Source: Candidatus Neomicrothrix sp. UBA4742
GTDB lineage: Bacteria; Actinomycetota; Acidimicrobiia; Acidimicrobiales; Acidimicrobilacustridaceae
Assembly (NCBI GenBank): GCA_002403895.1
Contig: DHIQ01000127.1
Location: forward strand, 5,601 to 15,108
DNA length: 9,508 bases
Direction of reading: 5' to 3'
Below the pieces are notes generated by a model that ran no database searches, was not told the DNA's origin, and was given only the letters and a program-made list of their open reading frames with translations. Below, piece after piece: positions 1 through 5,565 of the stretch (position 1 is the stretch's first letter; each line of letters begins with the position of its first letter). The position numbers and the translations under genes were made by a program.

Positions 1-54
1 GACCGTGCGGCCCTGTCCGTCGGTCAGCCGCCCGTCGTCGAGGACCTGCAGCAG
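1..54 (-). other. ClpB/Hsp104-like segment joined in frame to the acyl-CoA synthetase
   Basis: The 18 codons nearest the left edge translate to [18 protein letters not shown]. This is a near-invariant stretch just after Walker B in the second ATPase domain of ClpB and related Clp unfoldases. The preceding nine codons (55-81, KAHPDVFDV) fit both proteins: acyl-CoA synthetases often have a KAHPxVxDV stretch here, and ClpB has [10 protein letters not shown] before this motif. The switch therefore falls within or beside a short shared sequence. That is what a short-overlap assembly error or a PCR/ligation chimera would produce at a contig end. A real in-frame recombinant is possible but less likely. 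Confidence 0.8.
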
Positions 55-1452
55 CACGTCGAAGACGTCGGGGTGGGCCTTGAGCACCGACTCGACCTCT
101 TCGGGGAACACCTTTTCGCCGCCGGTGTTGATGCACACCGAGCCCCGCCCCATGAGGGTGATGCGACCGTCTTCCTCGACGGTGGCGAAGTCGCCGGGCA
201 CCGAGTAGCGCCGGCCGTCGGCGCCGATGACGAACGTGGCCGCCGTCTTGGCTTCGTCCTTGTAGTAGCCGATCGGGATGTTGCCGCCCCGCGCCACCCG
301 GCCGATGACGCTCGAGCCGGGCTCGACGATCTTCAACTCGTCGTCCAGCACCACGGTGTCGGCACCGGGCGAGACGGTCGGCCCGCCGCCCTTCATGGCG
401 GTGTCGTCCTTGGCCACCATGCGGATGCCGGTGAAGCCGCTCTCGGTCGCCCCGATCGAGTCGGTCAGGATCAGGTTGGGGAAGCGCTCCAGGAAGCGGT
501 CCTTCACCGTGGGCGAGAACACCGCGGCGCTGGAGCTGAGGCTGATGAAGCACGAGAGATCGAGCTCCTCGCCGGCGGTCTCCATCTCGTCGAGTGCCTC
601 GATGAGGGGGCGACCCATGGCATCACCCACGATGAGGATGGAGTTGATACGGTGCCGGTCGACCTGGCGCCACACGTCGTGGGCGTCGAACTTCTCGACC
701 AGCACGTTGATGTTGCCCTGGAAGAACTGCATGAGGCTGCTGGCGAAGGCGGCGCCGTGCATGAGCGGCGGCGTGTTGAGAAACACGAGTTGACCACCGG
801 CGTTGGCCGCCTTCTCGGCGTGGGTGAACTCGGAGGCGACGCGCTCGTGGGTGAACGGGTCGGTGCCGCCGATGAGGGCGAAGAAGATGTCCTCGGTGCG
901 CCACATCACGCCCTTGGGCATGCCGGTGGTGCCGCCGGTGTAGATGATGACGATGTCGTCGTTCGACCGGGCCCCGAAGTCGCGCTCGGGCGAGCCGGAG
1001 GCCAGGGCGTCGGCGTAGGCGACCGGCTCGAGCCCGTCCTGGGTGGCACCTGAGGCGTCGGGGATCATCACCAGGTGATGGAGCTGGGGGACCTCGTCGA
1101 TCACCGCGCTGACCCGGGGTCCGAACTCCTCGCAGTAGACGAGGGCGACCAGATCGGCGTTGTCGAACAGGTAGCGGAGCTCGTTCTCCACGTAGCGGTA
1201 GTTGATGTTGATTGGCACGGCCCGGATCTTGAAGATCGCCAGCATGGCCTCGATCCACTCGATGCTGTTGGCCGCGTAGAGGCCCACGTGGTTCCCGGGG
1301 ACGATGCCGGCATCGGACAAGTGGTGGGCCAGCCGGTTGGCCCGCGCCTCGAGTTCAGCGAACGTGCGGGTCTCGTCGCCGCAGATGAGCGCGGTCTTGT
1401 CAGGGATCACGTCGACGGAGTGCTCGAACAGATCGGCCATGTTGTACGCCAT
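1..1452 (-). CDS. fadD: FadD19-like acyl-CoA synthetase, 3' end missing and replaced by ClpB-like sequence
   Basis: ATP-dependent acid:CoA ligase of the ANL (AMP-binding) superfamily. It adenylates a carboxylic acid and transfers the acyl group to CoA. The visible 484 residues show the phosphate-binding loop [11 protein letters not shown] (171-181), the GATES block (334-338), the ribose-binding Asp in YSVPGDFA (416-423, D421) and the hinge region [14 protein letters not shown] (435-448). From memory, the N-terminus and the hinge wording resemble mycobacterial FadD19, which activates steroid side chains, but the substrate cannot be read from sequence. FadD19 is about 550 residues, so the C-terminal lid with its catalytic lysine is absent. 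Residues 467-484 read as ClpB ([18 protein letters not shown]), not as a ligase. The reading frame stays open to base 1. ATG 1452 matches the family N-terminus; ATG 1440 is an alternative. No Shine-Dalgarno is visible, and a -10-like TACTTT lies 6 nt upstream of the ATG, suggesting leaderless expression. Confidence 0.9.
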   Translation of the reverse strand, partial: MAYNMADLFEHSVDVIPDKTALICGDETRTFAELEARANRLAHHLSDAGIVPGNHVGLYAANSIEWIEAMLAIFKIRAVPININYRYVENELRYLFDNADLVALVYCEEFGPRVSAVIDEVPQLHHLVMIPDASGATQDGLEPVAYADALASGSPERDFGARSNDDIVIIYTGGTTGMPKGVMWRTEDIFFALIGGTDPFTHERVASEFTHAEKAANAGGQLVFLNTPPLMHGAAFASSLMQFFQGNINVLVEKFDAHDVWRQVDRHRINSILIVGDAMGRPLIEALDEMETAGEELDLSCFISLSSSAAVFSPTVKDRFLERFPNLILTDSIGATESGFTGIRMVAKDDTAMKGGGPTVSPGADTVVLDDELKIVEPGSSVIGRVARGGNIPIGYYKDEAKTAATFVIGADGRRYSVPGDFATVEEDGRITLMGRGSVCINTGGEKVFPEEVESVLKAHPDVFDVLLQVLDDGRLTDGQGRTV

Positions 1453-1458
1453 GGAGGC

Positions 1459-1489
1459 AAAGTAGAACACGTTGCAACACGCCGCTCAA
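1459..1489 (-). promoter_or_regulatory. Probable leaderless promoter of the acyl-CoA synthetase gene
   Basis: On the minus strand, TTGAGC (1489-1484) resembles a -35 box. TACTTT (1464-1459) fits the actinobacterial -10 consensus TANNNT. The spacer is 19 nt, slightly long. The -10 ends 6 nt before ATG 1452, so transcription would begin at or very near the start codon. This agrees with the lack of a ribosome binding site there. The palindrome GTTGCAAC (1471-1478) lies between the two boxes. The call rests on motif matching only. Confidence 0.45.
1471..1478. repeat. 8-bp perfect palindrome GTTGCAAC inside the promoter spacer
   Basis: The sequence GTTGCAAC is its own reverse complement and sits between the proposed -35 and -10 boxes of the acyl-CoA synthetase gene. 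A protein bound there would block RNA polymerase. Related half-sites (GTTGCA, TGCAAC) recur around 6874-6892 in another promoter region. Eight bases are few, so it may be chance. Confidence 0.3.
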
Positions 1490-1493
1490 CTAC

Positions 1494-1514
1494 GACCTGA
1501 CACTCCGTCAGATC
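1494..1514. repeat. 21-bp imperfect inverted repeat, possible operator
   Basis: The arms GACCTGAC (1494-1501) and GTCAGATC (1507-1514) pair at 7 of 8 positions around a 5-nt centre (ACTCC). The element lies just upstream of the proposed -35 box of the acyl-CoA synthetase gene. Its size and symmetry suit a dimeric regulator of the TetR or GntR kind, as often controls fatty-acid genes. I do not recognise the sequence as the site of a known regulator. The 10-mer ACTCCGTCAG also occurs at 1682-1691, inside the next coding region. Confidence 0.35.
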
Positions 1515-1641
1515 CGAAGGTGTGGCGGCCGTCGGGCGGGTGTGATCAGGCCGGAGGCGGGCTGGGCCGCAGGCTCGTCCTTGCTGATGAACCGGTCGGG
1601 GGCGCTGGGAGAATCGATGGTTGGTGCGCGACCATGAGGGC

Positions 1642-1947
1642 ATGATCGCTGCCTTCTCCATCACCGCGCTCGGCACTGGTGACTCCGTCAGCGGCTCGGT
1701 CGCCGATGCCGTGCGCCTCGTCCGCGACAGCGGCCTGCCCAACGAGACGAACGCCATGTTCACCAACGTCGAGGGCGAGTGGGACGAGGTCATGGGCCTC
1801 ATCAAGGCCTGTGTATTGAAGGTGGGCAAGTCCGCTCCCCGGGTCAGCGTCGTGATCAAGATCGACCATCGGCCCGGGGTTACCGACGGCCTCCACGCCA
1901 AGGTCGACGCGGTCGAGGCTCAGCTGCGCCAGCCGCCGCCCGGCTAG
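1642..1947 (+). CDS. MTH1187-family thiamine-binding protein
   Basis: Small protein of 101 residues in the Thiamine_BP family (formerly DUF77; MTH1187/YkoF-like). Members have a ferredoxin-like fold, assemble as oligomers and bind thiamine or a related ligand in the cytoplasm. Their physiological role is poorly defined. Family features are the opening MIAAFSITALGTGDSVS (1-17), EGEWDEVM (44-51), and the strand PRVSVVIKIDHRPG (66-79), followed by a C-terminal helix. ATG 1642 was chosen because family members begin at this methionine. TTG 1621 and GTG 1624 lie in frame upstream and would add seven or six unconserved residues. A GAGGG stretch precedes the ATG but is only about 2 nt away, too close to be a normal ribosome binding site. 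The gene stands alone, converges on the acyltransferase gene with 12 nt between stops, and has no thiamine gene or recognisable TPP riboswitch nearby. Confidence 0.85.
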   Translation: MIAAFSITALGTGDSVSGSVADAVRLVRDSGLPNETNAMFTNVEGEWDEVMGLIKACVLKVGKSAPRVSVVIKIDHRPGVTDGLHAKVDAVEAQLRQPPPG

Positions 1948-1959
1948 CGCCTCACGAGA

Positions 1960-3381
1960 TCAGCTCACCGTTCGAGCCGCTTCCAGCAGCTCGGCGAAGG
2001 CCGGCCTCACCTGGGCGGCAAGATCCTCGAGGTCGGGGACCAGGTTGGTGGCGGCGATGAAGCCGACGTCGACCGAGTCGCAATAGCTCAGCACCGTGAT
2101 GTTGAGTCCCGCCCCTTCGAGGACGGGTCCCATGGGGTAGGCCTGCTCGAGCTTGGCCCCGGCCAGGTACACCGGGAAGCCCGGTCCGGGCACGTTGGAC
2201 ACCACCACGTTGTGGACCGGCGGCATGCGGTCGGCCAACTTGAACCGGGTCAGCACGTCGGTGGCGAACGTCAGCGACCGGGGATCGGCAACCTCGGCCC
2301 AGTCGCCCAGCATCGAGGCACCCAGCTGGCGCTGCTCGGTCTTGGCGGCGCCGGCCGCCGCCGCCGTCGACCGCAGGCTCTCGGCCGGGTCGTCGAGCTC
2401 GCTGTGTAGCTGCGAGAACATCACCGACACCCGGTTGCCGAACGCGCCGGTCTGGTCTTCAGTGCGGATGGACACGGGGCACGACGCCAGCAGCGGTCCC
2501 TCGGGCAGGCAGCCGTGGTCCAGAAGGTAGCCACGCAGGGCGCGGGCGCAGGTGGCGAGCACCACGTCGTTGACGGTCACGCCGAACGCGCTCTTGACCT
2601 CTTTGACATCGCTCAGCGAGAGCTGGGTGAACGCCATCGACCGCTCGGGCCCGATGGACCCGTTGAACGGTGTCTGGGGGGCCGCGAGAGGCGTGCCCCC
2701 GCTCGGCCCCTCGCTGGACGAACGGCTGCGGATCACCCCGGTGATGGCGTCACCGGTGCGCCGGATCAGGCCGGCCATGCTGGCGTTGGCCCGGAGCCGA
2801 TCGCCCACGGCCTGGAGGACCAGCGCCAGGTCACTGGGCCCGCCGTCAGCGGGCTCGGCTGCATCGGCTGGCTCGGTGGCCGGCGGGGGACCCTGCGTGG
2901 AATCGGGTTCCAAGTCGAACAGGGCGTACAGGATCTCGATGCCGGCGCTGCCGTCCATGGCGCTGTGGTGCACCTTGATCACCAGCCCGATGCGCTCGTC
3001 GGCCAAGCCCTCGACGACCGTCATGTCCCACAGGGGCCGGGACCGGTCGAGGGGAACCGACGCGATGGCGGCGGCAAGGTGGGCGAACTGCTCCCGCGAG
3101 CCGGGCCCGGGCAGCTCGGCCTCATGGACGTGGCGTTCGATGGCGAAGTGGGAATCCTCGATCCAGACCGGGTGATGGATCTGGAACGGGACGTCTCGGA
3201 CGATCCTGCGAAACGGGGGGATGAGCGGCACCCGTGACTCGACCTGGCGGCGGATCACCTCGAACGAGTACGGCTCGGACATCGTCGACGGGTCGAGTAC
3301 GGCGGCCAGGCACACGTGGGTGTGCATCGTCGGGGTCTCCATGTACAGGAACGAAGCGTCGAGCCCTGACAAGCGGGTCAT
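1960..3381 (-). CDS. WS/DGAT wax ester synthase / diacylglycerol O-acyltransferase
   Basis: Bifunctional acyltransferase of 473 residues, full family length. It transfers an acyl group from acyl-CoA to a long-chain alcohol (wax ester) or to diacylglycerol (triacylglycerol) at the inner membrane or lipid-body surface. Sequence support is the N-terminal LSGLDASFLYMET (4-16), PLWDM (116-120), the catalytic HHSAMDG (138-144; the HHxxxDG motif, second His as base), the NDVVLA block (271-276) and SNVPGP (395-400). These occur in the order expected for this family. A Pro/Ala/Glu-rich linker (about 160-182) separates the two halves. ATG 3381 gives the canonical start. The only upstream purine-rich stretch is a weak CTGGG. 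The gene is divergent from the esterase gene at 3524 and shares a repeated promoter element with it. The preferred acceptor cannot be told from sequence. Several paralogues per genome are usual, and many have weak activity. Confidence 0.95.
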   Translation of the reverse strand: MTRLSGLDASFLYMETPTMHTHVCLAAVLDPSTMSEPYSFEVIRRQVESRVPLIPPFRRIVRDVPFQIHHPVWIEDSHFAIERHVHEAELPGPGSREQFAHLAAAIASVPLDRSRPLWDMTVVEGLADERIGLVIKVHHSAMDGSAGIEILYALFDLEPDSTQGPPPATEPADAAEPADGGPSDLALVLQAVGDRLRANASMAGLIRRTGDAITGVIRSRSSSEGPSGGTPLAAPQTPFNGSIGPERSMAFTQLSLSDVKEVKSAFGVTVNDVVLATCARALRGYLLDHGCLPEGPLLASCPVSIRTEDQTGAFGNRVSVMFSQLHSELDDPAESLRSTAAAAGAAKTEQRQLGASMLGDWAEVADPRSLTFATDVLTRFKLADRMPPVHNVVVSNVPGPGFPVYLAGAKLEQAYPMGPVLEGAGLNITVLSYCDSVDVGFIAATNLVPDLEDLAAQVRPAFAELLEAARTVS

Positions 3382-3396
3382 GAGCCCAGTCTGACG

Positions 3397-3410
3397 CGAC
3401 CCGATCCGTC
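3397..3410 (-). promoter_or_regulatory. Copy 1 of a 14-bp element facing the acyltransferase gene
   Basis: Read toward the acyltransferase gene the sequence is GACGGATCGGGTCG, ending 15 nt before ATG 3381. A copy differing at one base (GACGGATCGGGGCG) faces the esterase gene at 3489-3502. The first 11 bases are identical, so the two form a perfect 11-bp inverted repeat across the divergent promoter region. The position suits a repressor site or a core promoter or 5'-UTR element. The function is inferred. Confidence 0.45.
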
Positions 3411-3488
3411 TGTCCCCGCGACGGTCCCACCGGGGAGGTGCCGCGCCCCATCAACCTGGCCCGTTCGAGTAGCGTCCGCCGGCAGTTC

Positions 3489-3502
3489 GACGGATCGGGG
3501 CG
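3489..3502 (+). promoter_or_regulatory. Copy 2 of the 14-bp element facing the esterase gene
   Basis: GACGGATCGGGGCG, ending 21 nt before GTG 3524. It matches copy 1 (3397-3410, other strand) at 13 of 14 positions and has the same orientation relative to its gene. It overlaps a direct repeat: GATCGGGGC at 3493-3501 recurs at 3504-3512, a period of 11 bp or about one helical turn. On this side there is therefore a further partial half-site that the acyltransferase side lacks. Confidence 0.45.
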
Positions 3503-3523
3503 TGATCGGGGCAAACTGGAGCG

Positions 3524-4816
3524 GTGTCCTGGCTCCTCTTCGCTCTCGGCTTGTGGTGCACCCTGCTGCTCGCCAACGCGTTCCGCCCCGTCCGTCGCAA
3601 CCGCGTGCTGTTCTTCGGCAGTTTCGCCACCGCGTGGCTGACCATCGAGGCCGCACCCGTGTGGCTGGTGGTGTGGCCGGTCCTGACCGGGCTGCTGATC
3701 TGGACCGGCGCCCTCGACAGCTGGCCCGGCTGGGTCGGCTTGGCCCTGGTGACGGCATGGTGGATCGGTCTCGTCGTGCTTTTCGTCCAGGGCCGGGCGG
3801 CCACGGCCAGCGCCACGGCGGCCCTCGGCGACTTCGGCCACGACGTGCTCGGCCATCGGGACAACCCGGTGCGCTTCAAGGTGCAGGTCGGTCGCAACAT
3901 CGAGTACCGCAAGGTGGCCGGGAAACGGCTGAAGCTCGATGTCTACCGTCCGGACGCGCCTCCTGGGCCTGGTGTGCGGCGCCCCGTCATCCTTCAGATC
4001 CACGGCGGAGCCTGGGTCATCGGGGACAAGCGCGAGCAGGGCATCCCGTTGCTCAAATACCTGGCGTCGCATGGTTGGGTCGGGTTCAACGTCAACTACC
4101 GGCTGAGCCCCGGGGCCACGTTCCCCGAGCACCTGGTCGATCTCAAGGCGGCGCTGGTCTGGATCCGCGCCCACGCCGATACCTACGGCGTCGACCCCGA
4201 CTTCGTGGTGGTCACCGGCGGGTCGGCCGGTGGTCACCTGACCGCCATGATGGCCCTCACCGTCAACGACCCCGCCTATCAGCCGGGCTTCGAGGATGCT
4301 GACACGTCCGTCCAGGCGGCCGTGCCGTTCTACGGCGTCTACGACTTCACCAACCGCACCAACACCAGCTCGCCCGAGCTGCGGAACTGGTTCCTCGAGC
4401 CGATGATCATGAAGGCGTTCTTTGACGACGATCCCGAGGCCTTCCGCCGGGCGTCACCGCTGGATCGTATCCACGCGGATGCCCCGCCCTTCCTGATCGT
4501 CCACGGGGACAAGGACACGCTGGCCCCGGTGGCGGACGCCCGGCAGTTCGCCGAGGAACTGCGGGCGACGTCGCATTCCGACGTCATCTACATCGAACTG
4601 CACGGCGCCCAGCACGCGTTCGACGTCTTCGGCTCGCCCCGTACCCGACGCACGGTGAAGGCGGTGGAGCGGTTCCTGTTCGCCGTGCACGACGCCTATG
4701 AGCACCACCCGGCCGCCCCGCTGGCCCCTCCGGAGGATCCCTCGGCCCCCGAGGCCGGCGCTGCTCCTGACCACGAGGCGCCGGCCGAGCCGTCGTCACC
4801 GCTGGCCAGTCGGTAA
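3524..4816 (+). CDS. Membrane-anchored alpha/beta-hydrolase (LipC/LipO/LipQ-like carboxylesterase)
   Basis: Serine esterase of 430 residues. The first 90 residues hold about three hydrophobic segments (roughly 3-18, 34-60 and 68-88) that should anchor it in the cytoplasmic membrane. The hydrolase domain (about 125-390) resembles the BD-FAE/hormone-sensitive-lipase group. HGGAW (160-164) forms the oxyanion hole, GGSAGG (232-237) carries the nucleophile S234, HGDKDTLAPV holds the likely acid D331, and GAQHAF holds the base H364. The tail (about 395-430) is rich in Pro, Ala and Glu and looks disordered. Length, N-terminal pattern and position beside a WS/DGAT gene recall mycobacterial LipC, LipO and LipQ. 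The likely role is hydrolysis of acyl esters made or stored by the neighbouring acyltransferase; the substrate is unknown. GTG 3524 is the only good start because an in-frame TGA lies at 3503. GGAG at 3518-3521 is a ribosome-binding-like stretch but unusually close to the start. Confidence 0.9.
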   Translation: MSWLLFALGLWCTLLLANAFRPVRRNRVLFFGSFATAWLTIEAAPVWLVVWPVLTGLLIWTGALDSWPGWVGLALVTAWWIGLVVLFVQGRAATASATAALGDFGHDVLGHRDNPVRFKVQVGRNIEYRKVAGKRLKLDVYRPDAPPGPGVRRPVILQIHGGAWVIGDKREQGIPLLKYLASHGWVGFNVNYRLSPGATFPEHLVDLKAALVWIRAHADTYGVDPDFVVVTGGSAGGHLTAMMALTVNDPAYQPGFEDADTSVQAAVPFYGVYDFTNRTNTSSPELRNWFLEPMIMKAFFDDDPEAFRRASPLDRIHADAPPFLIVHGDKDTLAPVADARQFAEELRATSHSDVIYIELHGAQHAFDVFGSPRTRRTVKAVERFLFAVHDAYEHHPAAPLAPPEDPSAPEAGAAPDHEAPAEPSSPLASR

Positions 4817-4825
4817 GTTGCGGCC

Positions 4826-5533
4826 ATGGCCGACGAACTCCGCACCGAACACGTACCCACCCACGACGGCGGCACCATGTCCGGCCGCCTCGCCCTGCCT
4901 GACGACGGTAGCGGACCGGGGGTGTTGCTGATCCACGAGATATTCGGGGTGAACGACTACATGGACGCCGTCCTGGACCGGCTGGCCGGGTTGGGGTACG
5001 TCGCCCTCTGCGTGGATCTCTTCTGGCGCATCGATCCGGACCATCCGCTGCCCCAGACCGAAGCGGGCATGGGCGAGGCCATGACCCGCATGGGGTCGTT
5101 CGAAGTCGCCGAGGCCACCCGGGACTGCGACGCCGCCCTGGCCTATCTGTCCCGGCTCAGCGAGGTCACCGGCTCGGTCGCCGTGCTGGGTTTCTGCCTC
5201 GGGGGAACCCTGGCGTTCGCCACCGCGGTCAGCAGCGAGCCCGATGCCGTCGTGTCCTACTACGGCTCAGGGGTCGGGGATCTTCTCGATCAGGCCGAGG
5301 CCGTCCACTGTCCCGTGCTGTTCCACTTCGGTACCGAGGATCCATTCATTCCCAACGAGCTGGCTGATCGAGTCGAGTTGGTCTTTGCCGGCCGTGACGA
5401 TGTGGAGCTGAAGCGCTACGCGGCCGGCCACGCGTTCGACAACTCGTTCGCGGAGATGTTCCACCAACCGGAGGCCGCCGAGGAAGCGTGGGGCGTAACC
5501 GCCGACTTCCTTCGCCGGACCCTGCCCGCCTGA
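4826..5533 (+). CDS. Dienelactone hydrolase family protein
   Basis: Cytoplasmic alpha/beta-hydrolase of 235 residues with a cysteine nucleophile, the usual length of bacterial dienelactone hydrolases (carboxymethylenebutenolidase). The catalytic layout is intact: E38 in LIHEIFG, C124 in GFCLGG, D172 in GTEDPF and H202 in AGHAFDN. This matches the Glu36/Cys123/Asp171/His202 set of the classical enzyme almost number for number. The classical enzyme opens dienelactone in chlorocatechol breakdown, but no other gene of that pathway is present. Many family members act on other lactones or esters, so the substrate is open. The gene begins 9 nt after the esterase stop on the same strand and is most likely co-transcribed with it. 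ATG 4826 fits the family N-terminus; there is no strong Shine-Dalgarno sequence, so translation may depend on coupling. It converges on the amidase gene with 32 nt between them. Confidence 0.92.
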   Translation: MADELRTEHVPTHDGGTMSGRLALPDDGSGPGVLLIHEIFGVNDYMDAVLDRLAGLGYVALCVDLFWRIDPDHPLPQTEAGMGEAMTRMGSFEVAEATRDCDAALAYLSRLSEVTGSVAVLGFCLGGTLAFATAVSSEPDAVVSYYGSGVGDLLDQAEAVHCPVLFHFGTEDPFIPNELADRVELVFAGRDDVELKRYAAGHAFDNSFAEMFHQPEAAEEAWGVTADFLRRTLPA

Positions 5534-5565
5534 GATCGCGGCCCGATCGACCGGCGCCGCCATAC

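Noticed and set aside
73..1053. 326-codon plus-strand open frame opposite the acyl-CoA synthetase
   Set aside because: The translation is low in complexity (Gly/Asp/Val/His-rich) and typical of an antisense shadow in high-GC DNA. The minus-strand frame is a clear ligase.
1501..1641. TPP riboswitch upstream of the thiamine-binding protein gene
   Set aside because: I looked for the conserved CTGAGA and the CTGATC...TAAT...GCG..GGGA blocks on both strands. Only scattered partial matches are present, without the TAAT core.
3122..4237. 371-codon minus-strand open frame overlapping the acyltransferase start and the esterase
   Set aside because: It is antisense to the esterase and out of frame with the acyltransferase, and shows no recognisable motif.
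4826..5533. Chloroaromatic degradation locus, suggested by the dienelactone hydrolase
   Set aside because: No ring-cleavage dioxygenase, cycloisomerase or maleylacetate reductase is nearby, and the family has many other substrates.
5534..5565. Bidirectional terminator between the convergent hydrolase and amidase genes (GCGGC 5538-5542 with GCCGC 5556-5560)
   Set aside because: It has only five pairs with a 13-nt loop and no T run, so it is too weak to call in GC-rich sequence.
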